A stretch of 64,000 nt of DNA, taken from PALSA-612 sp963742925. Lineage in GTDB: Bacteria > Actinomycetota > Thermoleophilia > Gaiellales > Gaiellaceae. The notes under the pieces were generated by a model, which saw only the letters and a program-made list of their open reading frames with translations, was not told the DNA's origin and ran no database searches. A program made the translations under genes and the position numbers. Shown here piece after piece: positions 51,499-60,082 of the stretch. The DNA is taken from positions 248,001 to 312,000 of the forward strand of contig CAVUNV010000009.1 of NCBI GenBank assembly GCA_963742925.1. Reading direction: 5' to 3'. Each line of letters starts with the position of its first letter. The first letter of the stretch is position 1.

Positions 51499-51630
51499 GT
51501 GGACTTCGACCGGAAGGCCCGGGCGACCGGCGTCTGCCCGGTCTGCTTCGGCCGCTTCCGCGTCAACGACGGCCTGCTTCCCAACCACGCTCCGTCGTCG
51601 AGCCCCGAAGGCGCGGGCGGAGAAGCGTAG
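51499..51630 (+). CDS. Small zinc-ribbon-like protein
   Basis: A 43-codon frame from GTG at 51499 encodes ARATGVCPVCFGRFRVNDG, with CPVC and a later His (LLPNHAP) that suit a treble-clef zinc site. GGGAAG is close to the start (only 1-2 bases), so the start is uncertain. Another frame also spans this area but shows no domain. Confidence 0.4.
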   Translation: MDFDRKARATGVCPVCFGRFRVNDGLLPNHAPSSSPEGAGGEA

Positions 51631-51643
51631 CGAGTCTGATCCG

Positions 51644-51799
51644 ATGCTGGCCGCAAGCCTGGCCGCGATCGTGATCGTGATCGCCGTGACCGCGATCGTC
51701 GTCATTGTCGTGCTCGGGCTGTTCGTCTGGGGGGCGATCCAGGACGGGCGCGAGGAGAACGCTCTCAAAGCGCGCAGGAAGCCGCGATCGCCGCTCTGA
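51644..51799 (+). CDS. Single-pass membrane microprotein
   Basis: A 51-residue frame from ATG at 51644: a hydrophobic helix (LAAIVIVIAVTAIVVIVVLG) followed by a basic tail (KARRKPRSP). No strong ribosome site is seen. It lies between two other small frames on the same strand. Confidence 0.45.
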   Translation: MLAASLAAIVIVIAVTAIVVIVVLGLFVWGAIQDGREENALKARRKPRSPL

Positions 51800-51819
51800 G
51801 CGCGATACCGTCGGCACTG

Positions 51820-52038
51820 ATGGCCAGCAGCTTCGCGAACCCCTCTCCCGTCAACTTCCTGATCGCCGTGGCGATCGACGCCGTGCTCGCGACTCTCGTG
51901 TTCCGTCATGCGCACCGGAGAGGCAACCGACATGCCACGGCCTGGGGCGTCTTCACCTTCCTGGCCGCAGCGCTCGCGATTCCGCTCTACTTCCTGAACT
52001 ACTGGCTCGCACGAGCCCGCGACCGCCGTCGCGGCTAG
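51820..52038 (+). CDS. Two-helix membrane microprotein
   Basis: A 72-residue protein with two hydrophobic stretches (NFLIAVAIDAVLATLVF and GVFTFLAAALAIPLYFLNYW) and a basic end. It overlaps the convergent RsbW gene by four bases. Unknown function. Confidence 0.55.
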   Translation: MASSFANPSPVNFLIAVAIDAVLATLVFRHAHRRGNRHATAWGVFTFLAAALAIPLYFLNYWLARARDRRRG

Positions 52039-52508
52039 CGACGAGACCAGGCCGACCCGTTCGTCCCGCCGGGGAGGTGCTTGACGAAGCTGATCCTGGT
52101 GCCCTGGTTGTCGGGTCCGGTGCTGATCGTGGTCAGGTCGGTGACTGCGTGGATGATCGCGAGCCCCATCTCGTCCTCGCGGAGGTCCTCGTCGGGCACG
52201 ACCGCGGGCTCATGAACCGGGCCGGAGAGCTGAAAGCCCCGGCCGCTGTCGGTGACCTCGACGGCCAGCGAGCCGGCTCCGAGCTCGTAACGGATACCGA
52301 CCACGCCCGCGCCGTCGCCGTACGCGTGGCGGATCGAGTTCGAGCAGGCTTCGGTGACGGCGAGCTTGAGGTCGGCGAGTGTCTGCTCGTCGACCGGACC
52401 GAGCCGGCAGAGGCCGGTGAGCACGAGCCGGCAGAGGCCGAGCCACTTCGCGTCGGCGGGAATGGTCAGCGAGACGACCTGCTGCCGGTCGGTGTCAGTG
52501 GTGTGCAT
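52035..52508 (-). CDS. Anti-sigma factor kinase, RsbW/SpoIIAB type
   Basis: A 157-residue GHKL ATPase with N box EACSNSIRHAYG, G1 DSGRGF, G2 MGLAII and the final GTRISFVK. It binds and inhibits the sigma factor encoded just upstream (14-base overlap), and probably phosphorylates an anti-anti-sigma factor; none is in the window. Confidence 0.9.
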   Translation of the reverse strand: MHTTDTDRQQVVSLTIPADAKWLGLCRLVLTGLCRLGPVDEQTLADLKLAVTEACSNSIRHAYGDGAGVVGIRYELGAGSLAVEVTDSGRGFQLSGPVHEPAVVPDEDLREDEMGLAIIHAVTDLTTISTGPDNQGTRISFVKHLPGGTNGSAWSRR

Positions 52509-53259
52509 CGGCCTCTCCCTGCTCGAGCTCGTCTCGGATCGTGTCCAGGGCGCGGCGGATCAGCCGCGAGACGTGCATCTGCGAGATCCCGAGCTCGTTC
52601 GCGATCTGGGTCTGGGTCAGCCCGTCGTAGAAACGCAGCCGGATGATCCGCCGCTCCCGCTCGTCCAGGGCCTCCAGGCCCGTGGCAAGCAGATGCCGGT
52701 CCTCGGTGCGCTCGTACGCCTGCTCGACCACGCCCAGCGAGTGCAAGCGGTCGAGCTCCGAGCCCTCCTCGGCCGGGGTGCTCAACGACTCGGTCGCATA
52801 CGCACGGCTCGACTCGAGCGCCTCCACGACCTCCTCCTCCTCCACCCCGGCGGCCTCCGCCAGCTCCGCGATCGTCGGCGAGCGCTTCAGCTCCGCACTC
52901 AAGTCCTGGATCAGGCTCGAGAGCATCTGGCTGAGCTCCTTCAACCGCCGCGGCACATGCACAGCCCACGCCCGATCACGGAAATGCCGCTTGATCTCAC
53001 CCACGATCGTCGGCACCGCATACGTCCGGAAGAACACGCCCCGCTCCAGATCGAACCGGTCGACCGCCTTGATCAACCCGATCGAAGCCACCTGCACCAG
53101 ATCGTCCAACTGCTCGCCTCGACCCGCATACCGACGCGCGATCGCCCGGGCCAGCGGAAGGTTCGCCTCGACGAGCCGGTCACGTGCTCCCAGATCACCA
53201 CGCTCGTGATAGGCCCGCAGCAGCTCGGTCTCCTCCACCCGGCTCGCGGAAGAGCTCAT
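52495..53259 (-). CDS. RNA polymerase sigma factor, SigF/SigB group
   Basis: A 254-residue sigma-70 group 3 factor. Region 2 has LVQVASIGLIKAVDRFDLER and the -10 reading FFRTYAVPTIVGEIKRHFRD; region 3 SPTIAELAEAAGVEEEEV; region 4 ERRIIRLRFYDGLTQTQIAN with ISQMHVSRLIRRAL. It directs stress or development genes. It lies between two GHKL-type genes, with overlaps of 4 and 14 bases. Confidence 0.95.
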   Translation of the reverse strand: MSSSASRVEETELLRAYHERGDLGARDRLVEANLPLARAIARRYAGRGEQLDDLVQVASIGLIKAVDRFDLERGVFFRTYAVPTIVGEIKRHFRDRAWAVHVPRRLKELSQMLSSLIQDLSAELKRSPTIAELAEAAGVEEEEVVEALESSRAYATESLSTPAEEGSELDRLHSLGVVEQAYERTEDRHLLATGLEALDERERRIIRLRFYDGLTQTQIANELGISQMHVSRLIRRALDTIRDELEQGEADAHH

Positions 53260-53669
53260 GCAGAGCCGCTCCCGGCGCGAGCCCGCATGTCGAGGCGCAG
53301 CCGGTAGCCGTCGTCACCCGAGATCGACTCCGCGCCCGTGACCAACGCCGACAGCAACCGCTCCAGCTCGAGCGCGCGCCCGTCAGACGTGTCGGGCCTG
53401 AGCAAATCCCGCTCGAACGGGCCGACCAGAACCGACAACGCATCGCCGTCGATGCACGTCTCGAGCGTGATCTCCCGACACGGCACCGCCCTGCGCACCA
53501 CGCTCTCCAACGCCAGCTGCAGATCGTCCATCGCCTCGAACCCGAGACCGACCCGCGCAGCCACACCCCCCACGAACAGGCGGACGACGCCGACGTAGCG
53601 CAACTCACCCGGAACGGTCAGCGCCACCCGCTCCACCCCCTCGCTCACGAACGGATCAGACACAGCCAC
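53256..53669 (-). CDS. Degenerate GHKL-ATPase-like protein upstream of the sigma gene
   Basis: A 137-residue protein that aligns by eye with the fold of RsbW proteins (VALTVPGELRYVGVVRLFVG, MDDLQLALESVVRRAV). The N box lacks the Asn and the G1/G2 glycines are missing (GPFERDLL), so ATP use is unlikely. It may bind the sigma factor or the true RsbW. Four-base overlap with the sigma start. Confidence 0.7.
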   Translation of the reverse strand: MAVSDPFVSEGVERVALTVPGELRYVGVVRLFVGGVAARVGLGFEAMDDLQLALESVVRRAVPCREITLETCIDGDALSVLVGPFERDLLRPDTSDGRALELERLLSALVTGAESISGDDGYRLRLDMRARAGSGSA

Positions 53670-53751
53670 GGACGATAACGATCGGGCAGATCCCCACGAC
53701 TCGGGAGATACCGCGTTTCCACCGCTTCTAAGCCCGACGCTCCGCGAGAAT

Positions 53752-54282
53752 GTGCCGATGGGCGACGAGCTGGAGATCCGCCGGCTCAGCCCGGCCGAGG
53801 CCCGCGAGCACCTCGACGGGCTCGCGAGCGTCCTCGAGGACTGCGTCGCCGGAGGGGCGTCGGTCAGCTACATGGCGCCGTTCTCGCACGAGGACGCTCG
53901 GAACGTGTTCGCAGCCTTCGCCGCCGAGGTCGAGCAGGGCCGCCGGCTGCTTCTGGCCGCCTTCGCCGACGGCGACCTCGTCGGCACGGTGCAGGTGATC
54001 TTCGCGCTGCCGCCGAACCAGCCGCACCGCGCCGAGATCGCGAAGCTCCTCGTCCACCGCTCGGCACGCAGGCGCGGGGTCGCCGAGCTCCTCATGGCGC
54101 GTGCCGAGGCAGAGGCGCGGGTGGAGGGCAGGACGCTGCTCGTGCTGGACACCGCGACCGGCGACACCGCCGAGCGCCTCTACGAGCGACTGGGCTGGAC
54201 CAGGGTCGGCGTGATCCCCGGCTACGCGCTCTACCCGGACGGGCGGCCCTGCGACACGACCGTCTTCTGGAAGGCCCTCTAG
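53752..54282 (+). CDS. GNAT-family N-acetyltransferase
   Basis: A 176-residue acetyltransferase. Motif A is IAKLLVHRSARRRGVAELLM (R/Q-x-x-G-x-A type), then LVLDTATGDTAERLYERLGW. It moves acetyl from acetyl-CoA to an amine. Start either GTG at 53752 or ATG at 53758. Divergent from the sigma operon. Confidence 0.88.
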   Translation: MPMGDELEIRRLSPAEAREHLDGLASVLEDCVAGGASVSYMAPFSHEDARNVFAAFAAEVEQGRRLLLAAFADGDLVGTVQVIFALPPNQPHRAEIAKLLVHRSARRRGVAELLMARAEAEARVEGRTLLVLDTATGDTAERLYERLGWTRVGVIPGYALYPDGRPCDTTVFWKAL

Positions 54283-55295
54283 CGGGTCGCCAGTCGCCGG
54301 TTGAGGAAGCGTGCGACCGGCCACGCTCCATCCGAGCTGTTCGAGATCACCGTGTGCGTGACGCCCGGCCGCGGGTCGTGCACGGTCCGGAACGAGACTC
54401 CCTCGTCGGACCCTTCCAGCATCACGGTGTCCCTCGAGGCGTGGAGCCAGAAGCCGAGGCCGTAGCGCCTGGACCCTGACGCCGACGGCACGTCGCTGCG
54501 GGCGCAGAGCAGCGAGCGAACCCAGTCGTTCGACACGATCCGACCGGCGAAGAGCGCCCGCCAGAGAGAGGCGACGTCCGCCACGGTCGAATAGATCCCG
54601 CCGTCACCGCTGCCTCGTACGGGCAGGTGGAACACGTTGGTCCGCGACGAGCCGTCGATCGAGAGGTAGCCGAGCGCGGTCCGCCCCGGAAGCTCGTCGG
54701 AGCGCAGGAACGCCGTGTCGACCATTCCCGCGGGCTCGCAGACGCGCAGGCGCACGAGCTCGTGGAACGGAACCCCGCTCGCCCGCTCGGCGATCAGAGC
54801 CAGGACGACGTAGCCGCTGTTGCAGTAGGCGAAGCGCTCGCCGGGAGCGAACTTCGCCGGGTGCCCGTCGAGCACCGCGAGATACTGCTCGGTCGTCGCA
54901 AGCTCGTGCACCGGCACGGACATGAGGTAGACGCCGGGCTCGTGATCGACCTCCTCGTCGAGATAGTCACCGATGCCCGACCGGTGCGAGAGGAGGTGCT
55001 CGATCGTCACGCGGTCGTCGACGAGCGGCAGATCGTCGCCGAGCACCGAACGCGCAGTCGTCGAGAGATCGAGCAGGCCATCCTCGATCAGGCTCACGAC
55101 CGTGAGTGCGGTCAGACCCTTCGTGCCACTCGCGATCCCAAACCGGGTGTCGACACGGTTGGGGATCTCGTAGCCGCGATGCGCCAGCCCGTAGGCCTTC
55201 GCCAGCTCGATCCGGTCGCCGCGATCGACCCGCACGACGCCCGAGAACGCCGTCTCGGACGCGATCCCGTCGAGCTCGGCCTCGAGGTCGGACAT
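54279..55295 (-). CDS. Serine hydrolase, class C beta-lactamase-like
   Basis: A 338-residue protein. SxxK is SGTKGLTAL, with the second motif YCNSGYVVL (YxN) and the helix LLSHRSGIGDYLDEE. It has no clear signal peptide, so it is more likely a cytoplasmic esterase or peptidase than an antibiotic-resistance enzyme. Overlaps the convergent GNAT gene by four bases. Confidence 0.88.
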   Translation of the reverse strand: MSDLEAELDGIASETAFSGVVRVDRGDRIELAKAYGLAHRGYEIPNRVDTRFGIASGTKGLTALTVVSLIEDGLLDLSTTARSVLGDDLPLVDDRVTIEHLLSHRSGIGDYLDEEVDHEPGVYLMSVPVHELATTEQYLAVLDGHPAKFAPGERFAYCNSGYVVLALIAERASGVPFHELVRLRVCEPAGMVDTAFLRSDELPGRTALGYLSIDGSSRTNVFHLPVRGSGDGGIYSTVADVASLWRALFAGRIVSNDWVRSLLCARSDVPSASGSRRYGLGFWLHASRDTVMLEGSDEGVSFRTVHDPRPGVTHTVISNSSDGAWPVARFLNRRLATR

Positions 55296-55329
55296 CGAGC
55301 AGACGCTATCGGTGGAGGGCCGAACCGGG

Positions 55330-55416
55330 CTAGAAGATCAGCATGGTCGCGCCGAGCGCTCCGGCGGCGAGCGCTATCGCACCAAGGCGGGTCGCCTGGC
55401 CCGCAAGCTTCTCCAC
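55330..55416 (-). CDS. Hydrophobic micro-ORF upstream of the serine hydrolase
   Basis: A 28-codon frame from GTG at 55416 (V E K L A G Q...) ends LGAIALAAGALGATMLIF, one membrane helix. It ends 34 bases before the hydrolase start. It could be a leader or a membrane microprotein, or chance. Confidence 0.25.
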   Translation of the reverse strand: MEKLAGQATRLGAIALAAGALGATMLIF

Positions 55417-55462
55417 CGTCTCGTGCGGTACTCGAGAGCGATGTCGGAGTAGCCTCTGACGA

Positions 55463-55987
55463 ATGCGTCTCTACCTGGGCGCGGCCCTGTTGATCGCGGC
55501 GGTTCTCGGAGGTGCCTGGCTGGTTCTCGCTCTCACCTTCGGCCATTCCCTGAACAGCGGCTCGGACGCGTACACGAGGTCGGCCACCTGCGTCCGACTC
55601 GACCACCTACTGGCCAACGACCCGGCGGAAGCAGCCCGGTTCGAGAGCCCGGGACTTCGGCCGCTCGGGATTCGCTGGAAGCACGTTCGGGCAGTGGCGC
55701 TGTTCTCCGACTCGCTGTCGCCAGATTCCGTGGACAAGGCAGACGCCCGGATCATCTCCAGCCTGAGGAACGAAGGCGTCTCGACCGCAGCGATCACCAA
55801 CCGACTGCTGCACCAGGACAACCTCAGCCTGTACTACCTCACCGGCGCTCCGTCGCCGGCGGCAGAGGCGGCGATCGGCCGGTGTGTCTACCTCGTCCAC
55901 TACAACCGAATCGCCTCCGCCATCGGGCTGTACATCTCCCCTCACGCAGAGCGACCGTTCCTACCCGGCGCGCATCGAGGCGACTGA
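55463..55987 (+). CDS. Membrane-anchored hypothetical protein
   Basis: A 174-residue protein with an N-terminal helix (LGAALLIAAVLGGAWLVLAL) and a mature domain holding two Cys (SATCVRLDH and IGRCVYLVHY) likely bridged. It has no recognised family. It may be lipid-bilayer-anchored outside the cell. ATG at 55463. Confidence 0.62.
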   Translation: MRLYLGAALLIAAVLGGAWLVLALTFGHSLNSGSDAYTRSATCVRLDHLLANDPAEAARFESPGLRPLGIRWKHVRAVALFSDSLSPDSVDKADARIISSLRNEGVSTAAITNRLLHQDNLSLYYLTGAPSPAAEAAIGRCVYLVHYNRIASAIGLYISPHAERPFLPGAHRGD

Positions 55988-56017
55988 TCCCTGGAGCAAT
56001 CGGCGAGCCGCGTCGGC

Positions 56018-57091
56018 CTATGGCACGAGTACGAGCTTGCCCTTCGCAGCCGAGCTCTCGAGCATCTCATGCGCGCGACGCGCGTCGGTGAGCGGCAGAC
56101 GGTCGGCCACGACCGGGTGGATCTTGCCCTCACGCAACAGCTCGAGCAGCGCCCGGAAGTCCTCCCGGAACCACTCCGGATAGCGGGGACCTCCCCCGAC
56201 GGGAAGCGCCGGAGCACGTCCGCTCACGGGAAGGACCTGGCGGCCCTCGCGGAGCTTCTGGATCCGGTAGGCGGACACCCGCCGACGGGGCGAGAGCAGG
56301 CCCCAGAGCGCGACGCCCGCGGTCGCCGCGTACCACTCGATCCAGGCTCGCCGGCTCTTGCGCCCGTTCACGAGCGTGGAGTAGGCGCCGAACACGACAA
56401 GCCGTCCGCCGGGCCGCAGCGCCCGGAAGGAGCGAAGCGACAGCGGGCCGCCGAGCCCGTCGAGCACGACGTCCACGCCTTTCCCGGGCAGCTCGCGCAC
56501 CCGCGCCAGGAAGTCCTCGTTGCGGTAGTCGATCGCCACCGCGCCGAGCCGCTCGACCGCGGCCCGGTCGCGCGCGGAGCAGGTCCCGTACATCCGAAGC
56601 CCCGCGACCGCTCCGAGCTCGAGGACCGCGGTGCCCACCCTGCCGGCCGCGCCGTGCACGAGCACCGTCTCGCCGCGCTTCACCTTCGCCACGCGGTGAA
56701 GCACCTGGTACGCAGTCATGTAGGTGAACACGAGGCTCACGACCTCCGCCGGGTCGAGGTCCTCGGGCACCTCGACCGCGTTCGCCTCCAGAACACAGAC
56801 GCGCTCCGCGTCGGCGCCCCACACCGTCAGCGCGCCGATGCGGTCTCCCTCTCGCAGCCTCGAGCAGCCCGGGCCGAGCTCCTCGACGACACCGACGAGC
56901 TCGTAGCCGGGCGTGAACGGCGGCTTCGGCACGCCGAGGTACGTGCCGGCGCGCAGCTGGGCATCGGTGAACGACACGCCGGCGGCCAGAACCCTGACGA
57001 CAACCTCGCCCGGACCCGGCCGGGGATCGTCCTCCTCCACCACCCTCAAGACCTCAGGCCCGCCGAAGTGATCGACGACGACACGTTTCAT
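56018..57091 (-). CDS. Zinc-less quinone oxidoreductase (MDR superfamily)
   Basis: A 357-residue protein: GroES-like N domain (PGEVVVRVLAAGVSFTDAQL, PFTPGYELVGVVEELGPG) and Rossmann domain with VLVHGAAGRVGTAVLELG. It lacks the structural zinc cysteines, so it belongs with quinone reductases. ATG at 57091. It reduces quinones or enones with NADPH. Confidence 0.92.
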   Translation of the reverse strand: MKRVVVDHFGGPEVLRVVEEDDPRPGPGEVVVRVLAAGVSFTDAQLRAGTYLGVPKPPFTPGYELVGVVEELGPGCSRLREGDRIGALTVWGADAERVCVLEANAVEVPEDLDPAEVVSLVFTYMTAYQVLHRVAKVKRGETVLVHGAAGRVGTAVLELGAVAGLRMYGTCSARDRAAVERLGAVAIDYRNEDFLARVRELPGKGVDVVLDGLGGPLSLRSFRALRPGGRLVVFGAYSTLVNGRKSRRAWIEWYAATAGVALWGLLSPRRRVSAYRIQKLREGRQVLPVSGRAPALPVGGGPRYPEWFREDFRALLELLREGKIHPVVADRLPLTDARRAHEMLESSAAKGKLVLVP

Positions 57092-57405
57092 GGAGGCGGA
57101 AATACCCGATTCGGAACCGTTCGAGCATCCGATCAATCCCGCAGCCTCGATCAGTAGAAAACCGCAACTATCGCCGGAGACTGACGGCGACGAATCCGGC
57201 CAGGTTTCTTCCAGCACCTTGCCTCTTCTCTACGTGCCTGCGCCACGACGGCTCTGGTGAAGCGCGAGCGTGAGGAGTCTGGATCGTTTCTCACGGCGGA
57301 CGCGAAACTGGCTCATCGACGGCGCCAGTAAGCCCACCCCGGACACGTGCCGGCTGCGATGAGGGCCACCAGTTCCAGCGGCCGAGGTTGCAGGTTTTTC
57401 CTCGA
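57092..57405. other. 314-base region without a supported gene
   Basis: It holds the promoter of the quinone oxidoreductase and the sequence past the 3' end of tmRNA. I see no tRNA, no ribosome site and no family-like frame. A GGCCGCTGGAACTGGTGGCC stretch near 57366-57385 could form a weak hairpin after tmRNA. Confidence 0.5.
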
Positions 57406-57765
57406 GGTGGAGGCGGGGGGAATCGAACCCCCGTCCGTGGTCGCACCGTACTGAGCGTCTACAAGCGTAGCCTGCAGTTTGATCTCACCCGGCGGCCGGT
57501 TTGCAGGCGACCTACCGACGGGCCAGCCGATCCTGTGGTCTCGCCCCTCCGGCGATCAGCTCTCCTTCGGGGCCAGCCCGTTTCTGACGCCGCTCCCCGG
57601 ATCACGGGCCGAATCCGGAGCGACGCGTCGCCTAACTCAGTTAGGCGGCGAGTGCGAGTTGATTATCCGCACTTGCATTGTTCCCGGTGGATTAACGAGG
57701 CCAACCGGGGACCTCGGCTTGCAGCTCAGCCGGAGAACCGACCACGTCGAAACCTGGTCGCCCCC
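57406..57765 (-). ncRNA. ssrA: Transfer-messenger RNA
   Basis: On the minus strand the 5' GGGGGCG pairs with the 3' CGCCUCC, giving the G3-U70 alanine identity pair and A73. The T arm is GGGGG-TTCGATT-CCCCC. The tag frame at 57676 to 57641 reads ASADNQLALAA then TAA, ending in the LAA degron, followed by its hairpin (GCCTAACTCAGTTAGGC). The tail CCA is not fully encoded. It rescues stalled ribosomes with SmpB, whose gene is at 62119. Confidence 0.95.
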
Positions 57766-57894
57766 GTATGTTCCGTACCTCTACAGTCTACCCCGCGCTT
57801 GCGCGTCGGCGCAGCTAGCGCATGCCGGGCCGCGATGCGAAGAGACCTGATTGGCTTTGCTTGGCAGAAACCGAAATTGGAACGAACACTTGTT

Positions 57895-57928
57895 GTCTAA
57901 ATAGACTACGGACGACACATGTCGTCCG
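57895..57928. promoter_or_regulatory. Two palindromes upstream of the relic element
   Basis: GTCTA-AA-TAGAC lies at 57895-57906 and CGGACGAC-ACAT-GTCGTCCG at 57909-57928. The GACACATGTC core resembles the GACATATTGTC core before the integrase (58879-58895). They are probable operators in the element's control region. Confidence 0.55.
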
Positions 57929-57982
57929 GTTGGGTCTCTATCGTGTATGGGTTGGGATCCATACGAGAGTAGAGGTTGACCG

Positions 57983-58537
57983 GTGGCTAGCGAACGACAG
58001 ACACACGCGAACCGTGAGAACGCGCTCCGCTCCGACAGGACCGCGGAGCGCTAAGGGCAAAGCCGCTGTCCGCTTCAACGCTCTGAAGCACGGTCTTCTC
58101 GCCGAGGCCGCACTGCTCCCGCATGAGGATAAGGCGGAACTTGAGCGGCTGTCAGAGCGCATGCATGCCGAGCTCAAGCCGATCGGAGAACTCGAGACGC
58201 AGACTCACCGACCAGCTAGTTAGCTGCCTTTGGCGGCTGCGGAGGGTCACATCCGGGTCGAGGCCGGCCTGTTCCGAACACCGTGCCTTCGCAACAGCGT
58301 GCTCCCCAACGACGAGACAGACCTAGGCCCTGTGTTCATTCGCGACGCAGCAAACGCCAATGCGTTCTCGAAGCTGACCCGGTACGAGGCGAGGATCGAG
58401 AGGGCGCTCTTCCAGACGCTCGCGGTCCTGACGAACTTGCAGACCGAGAGGAAGCAAGCGAGGACGATCTTCCCGCCGTCGTCGAGATCCACGCCCTCCC
58501 GTCTGTCGCTTCCGTTGAAGCGGCGACCGACGGCTAG
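57983..58537 (+). pseudogene. Element-associated conserved protein, several frameshifts
   Basis: GTG at 57983 starts ASERQTHANRENALRS, then one extra base shifts to STGPRSAKGKAAVRFNALKH and ends ELETQ. Further shifts give DQLVSCLWRLRRV, then IRVEAGLF, and LGPVFIRDAANANAFSKLT, then EDDLPAVVEIHALPSV. All parts fit one ~190-residue protein that recurs in GC-rich genomes beside recombinases. The function is unknown. Confidence 0.65.
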
Positions 58538-58565
58538 GCGTCGATTAGCGTCTGAGCTCACGAAC

Positions 58566-58898
58566 ATGCCCCCGGCGAAGCGCGACAAAGGCGATCCAGA
58601 ACTGGCCGCGCTCTTCGACAGGTTCGAAGGACACCTTGTCACGCCGTCCGGGGCAGCCGCGCTACTCGGAATCTCCCGAAAGACTGTGTACGCACTCTGC
58701 GCCCGGGGCGACCTGAGGGCCTTTCGGAGCGGGGGCGTCGCAGATTCGCAGGAGACCCCGCAGCCGCATTGGGTTTACATCCCGCTACTCGACGTGAAGA
58801 AGCACGCTGAACGAACGGGCCGGGCGACGGACGCCATCGAACGTTGGGGCGCCTGGCTAGTCGAGTTAGACTACTTGCTAGGACATATTGTCCTATAA
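58566..58898 (+). CDS. Excisionase-like helix-turn-helix protein
   Basis: A 110-residue MerR/Xis-type DNA-binding protein. The HTH is VTPSGAAALLGISRKTVYAL with RAFRSGG nearby. It probably controls the integrase or shapes excision. The stop codon is inside the TATAAT before the integrase. Confidence 0.8.
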   Translation: MPPAKRDKGDPELAALFDRFEGHLVTPSGAAALLGISRKTVYALCARGDLRAFRSGGVADSQETPQPHWVYIPLLDVKKHAERTGRATDAIERWGAWLVELDYLLGHIVL

Positions 58899-58899
58899 T
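58879..58899 (+). promoter_or_regulatory. Operator palindrome overlapping a TATAAT before the integrase
   Basis: TAGGACA-TAT-TGTCCTA occupies 58879-58895 and TATAAT lies at 58894-58899, 6 bases before the GTG start of the integrase. No good -35 at 17 bases is seen; TTGCTA at 58875 is too near. A regulator binding here would block the promoter. Confidence 0.65.
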
Positions 58900-58905
58900 C
58901 AGAGC

Positions 58906-59857
58906 GTGCGGCTCGCTACGGCACTGGACGGTTTCCTTCACTGGCGACAGATGGAGCGTGGTGCTACGCCGCGGTCGATCGAGTCATATCGCGCGATCCT
59001 CGAGAAGCTTGTCGACCGCTATCCGCGGTGCATCGCTAACTGACTTCGACGGCAAGACGGGAACGGAGCTTCTGCGGCAGTTCCTCGAGCGCTGGGCCGA
59101 CCGCAGCGCATCGACGCGCTGCAACGTCATCTCGGTCGTCCACTCCTTCTTCGCATGGGCGGTCGCCGAGGAACTGATCGACACCGACCCGAGCGGGCGC
59201 ATCCGTCGGCCCCCGAAGCGCAAGCCGCGCATCACGCGGCCGTCGCCTGAACAACTCGCGAAGCTTCGGGCAGCGGCGAACCTCGACGAACTGCCGGCGA
59301 TCCTGCTCCTCGAGGGATCCGGACTACGGAATTCGGAGCTTCGGGCGTGCCGATGGGAACATATCGACCTCGTCAGGGGCAGGGTTCATGTGCTTCGGAA
59401 GGGTCAACACTGGCAGTGGCTGCCGATCGCCCCGGATGTGCTGGCGGAGCTCCGTCGGTGCACCGAGCAGCTCGATCCAGAGCCCGACGACCACGTGTTC
59501 ACGGTCGAGGTCGAACGCTGGGTATCCGATGTTGAGCGGGTCCGCTACCGGCTCGACCCGAAGCGTCCCGCCTCTTCCCAGGCGCTGGGCCGGATGGTCA
59601 AGCGGGTGTGCAGGAGAGCCGCGATCGCGCCGACTTCTCCCCACGGTCTGCGTCACGGGTTCGCAAACCGGTTTCTTCGAGAGAGCGGCCGCGACCTGGT
59701 GTCCCTTCAGGCACTCCTCGGTCATGCGCGACCTGAGACGACGAAGGAATACACCGATGAACTCGATGTGGAGGAGTTGGCCACTGTGCTCGCGAGCGCA
59801 GTGGCCGCCCGCGTCGACGCCGTGATGTCGGGTGCAGCTCAGAACGCGCGGTCGTGA
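58906..59857 (+). pseudogene. Tyrosine recombinase/integrase, one frameshift
   Basis: GTG at 58906 starts the SAM-like N domain (LDGFLHWRQMERGATPRSIE) and reaches TGA at 59042. The frame that follows after one extra base near 59028 gives LTDFDGKTGTELLRQFLERW and the full catalytic domain. Catalytic residues: R in GSGLRNSELR, K in VLRKGQHW, H-x-x-R in SPHGLRHGFA, H in LLGHARPE, Y in TTKEYTDE. The shift separates the DNA-binding arm from the catalytic core. Confidence 0.82.
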
Positions 59858-60082
59858 AGTACATCGGCTACATCCGGGTCAGCCGGGACAGGGAGGGCGG
59901 CATCTCGGCCGATCAGCAGCGGGACGAGATCGAGCACTGGCGCCGCGCCGGGCATGGAGCGCGAGATCATCCGGCTCGACCGAGACCGACTGCGACGAAC
60001 AGCAACACCGCAAGCGTGGTCAGGAGCGACCGTCCAGCAGACCGACATCGAGGCAAGACGACTCTCGGCAGCCGGCGTCTAG
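59854..60082 (+). pseudogene. Serine recombinase fragment
   Basis: GTG at 59854 overlaps the integrase stop. Residues KYIGYIRVSRDREGGISADQ match the resolvase N terminus with its catalytic Ser. After ~35 residues the frame is lost; another frame (MEREIIRLDRDRLRR) looks like a C-terminal remnant. Most of the protein is deleted. Confidence 0.7.

Larger units (their letters stand above)
57895..60082 (+). mobile_element. Relic of an integrative element (HTH, tyrosine and serine recombinases)
   Basis: Four plus-strand genes in series: an actinobacterial element-associated gene with frameshifts, an excisionase-like HTH protein, a tyrosine recombinase with one shift, and a serine recombinase fragment, with GTGA coupling of the last two. 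It lies between ssrA (upstream) and the genes ahead of smpB. I could not find direct repeats for attachment sites by eye. Confidence 0.65.

Noticed and set aside
51427..51933. A 168-codon minus frame opposite the microproteins
   Set aside because: Composition is typical of an antisense shadow and no ribosome site or motif is visible; the plus-strand microproteins look more probable, though not certain.
57100..57405. A CRISPR array or tRNA in the gap beside tmRNA
   Set aside because: No repeated spacer pattern and no cloverleaf were found; there are no CRISPR arrays or rRNA genes in the window.
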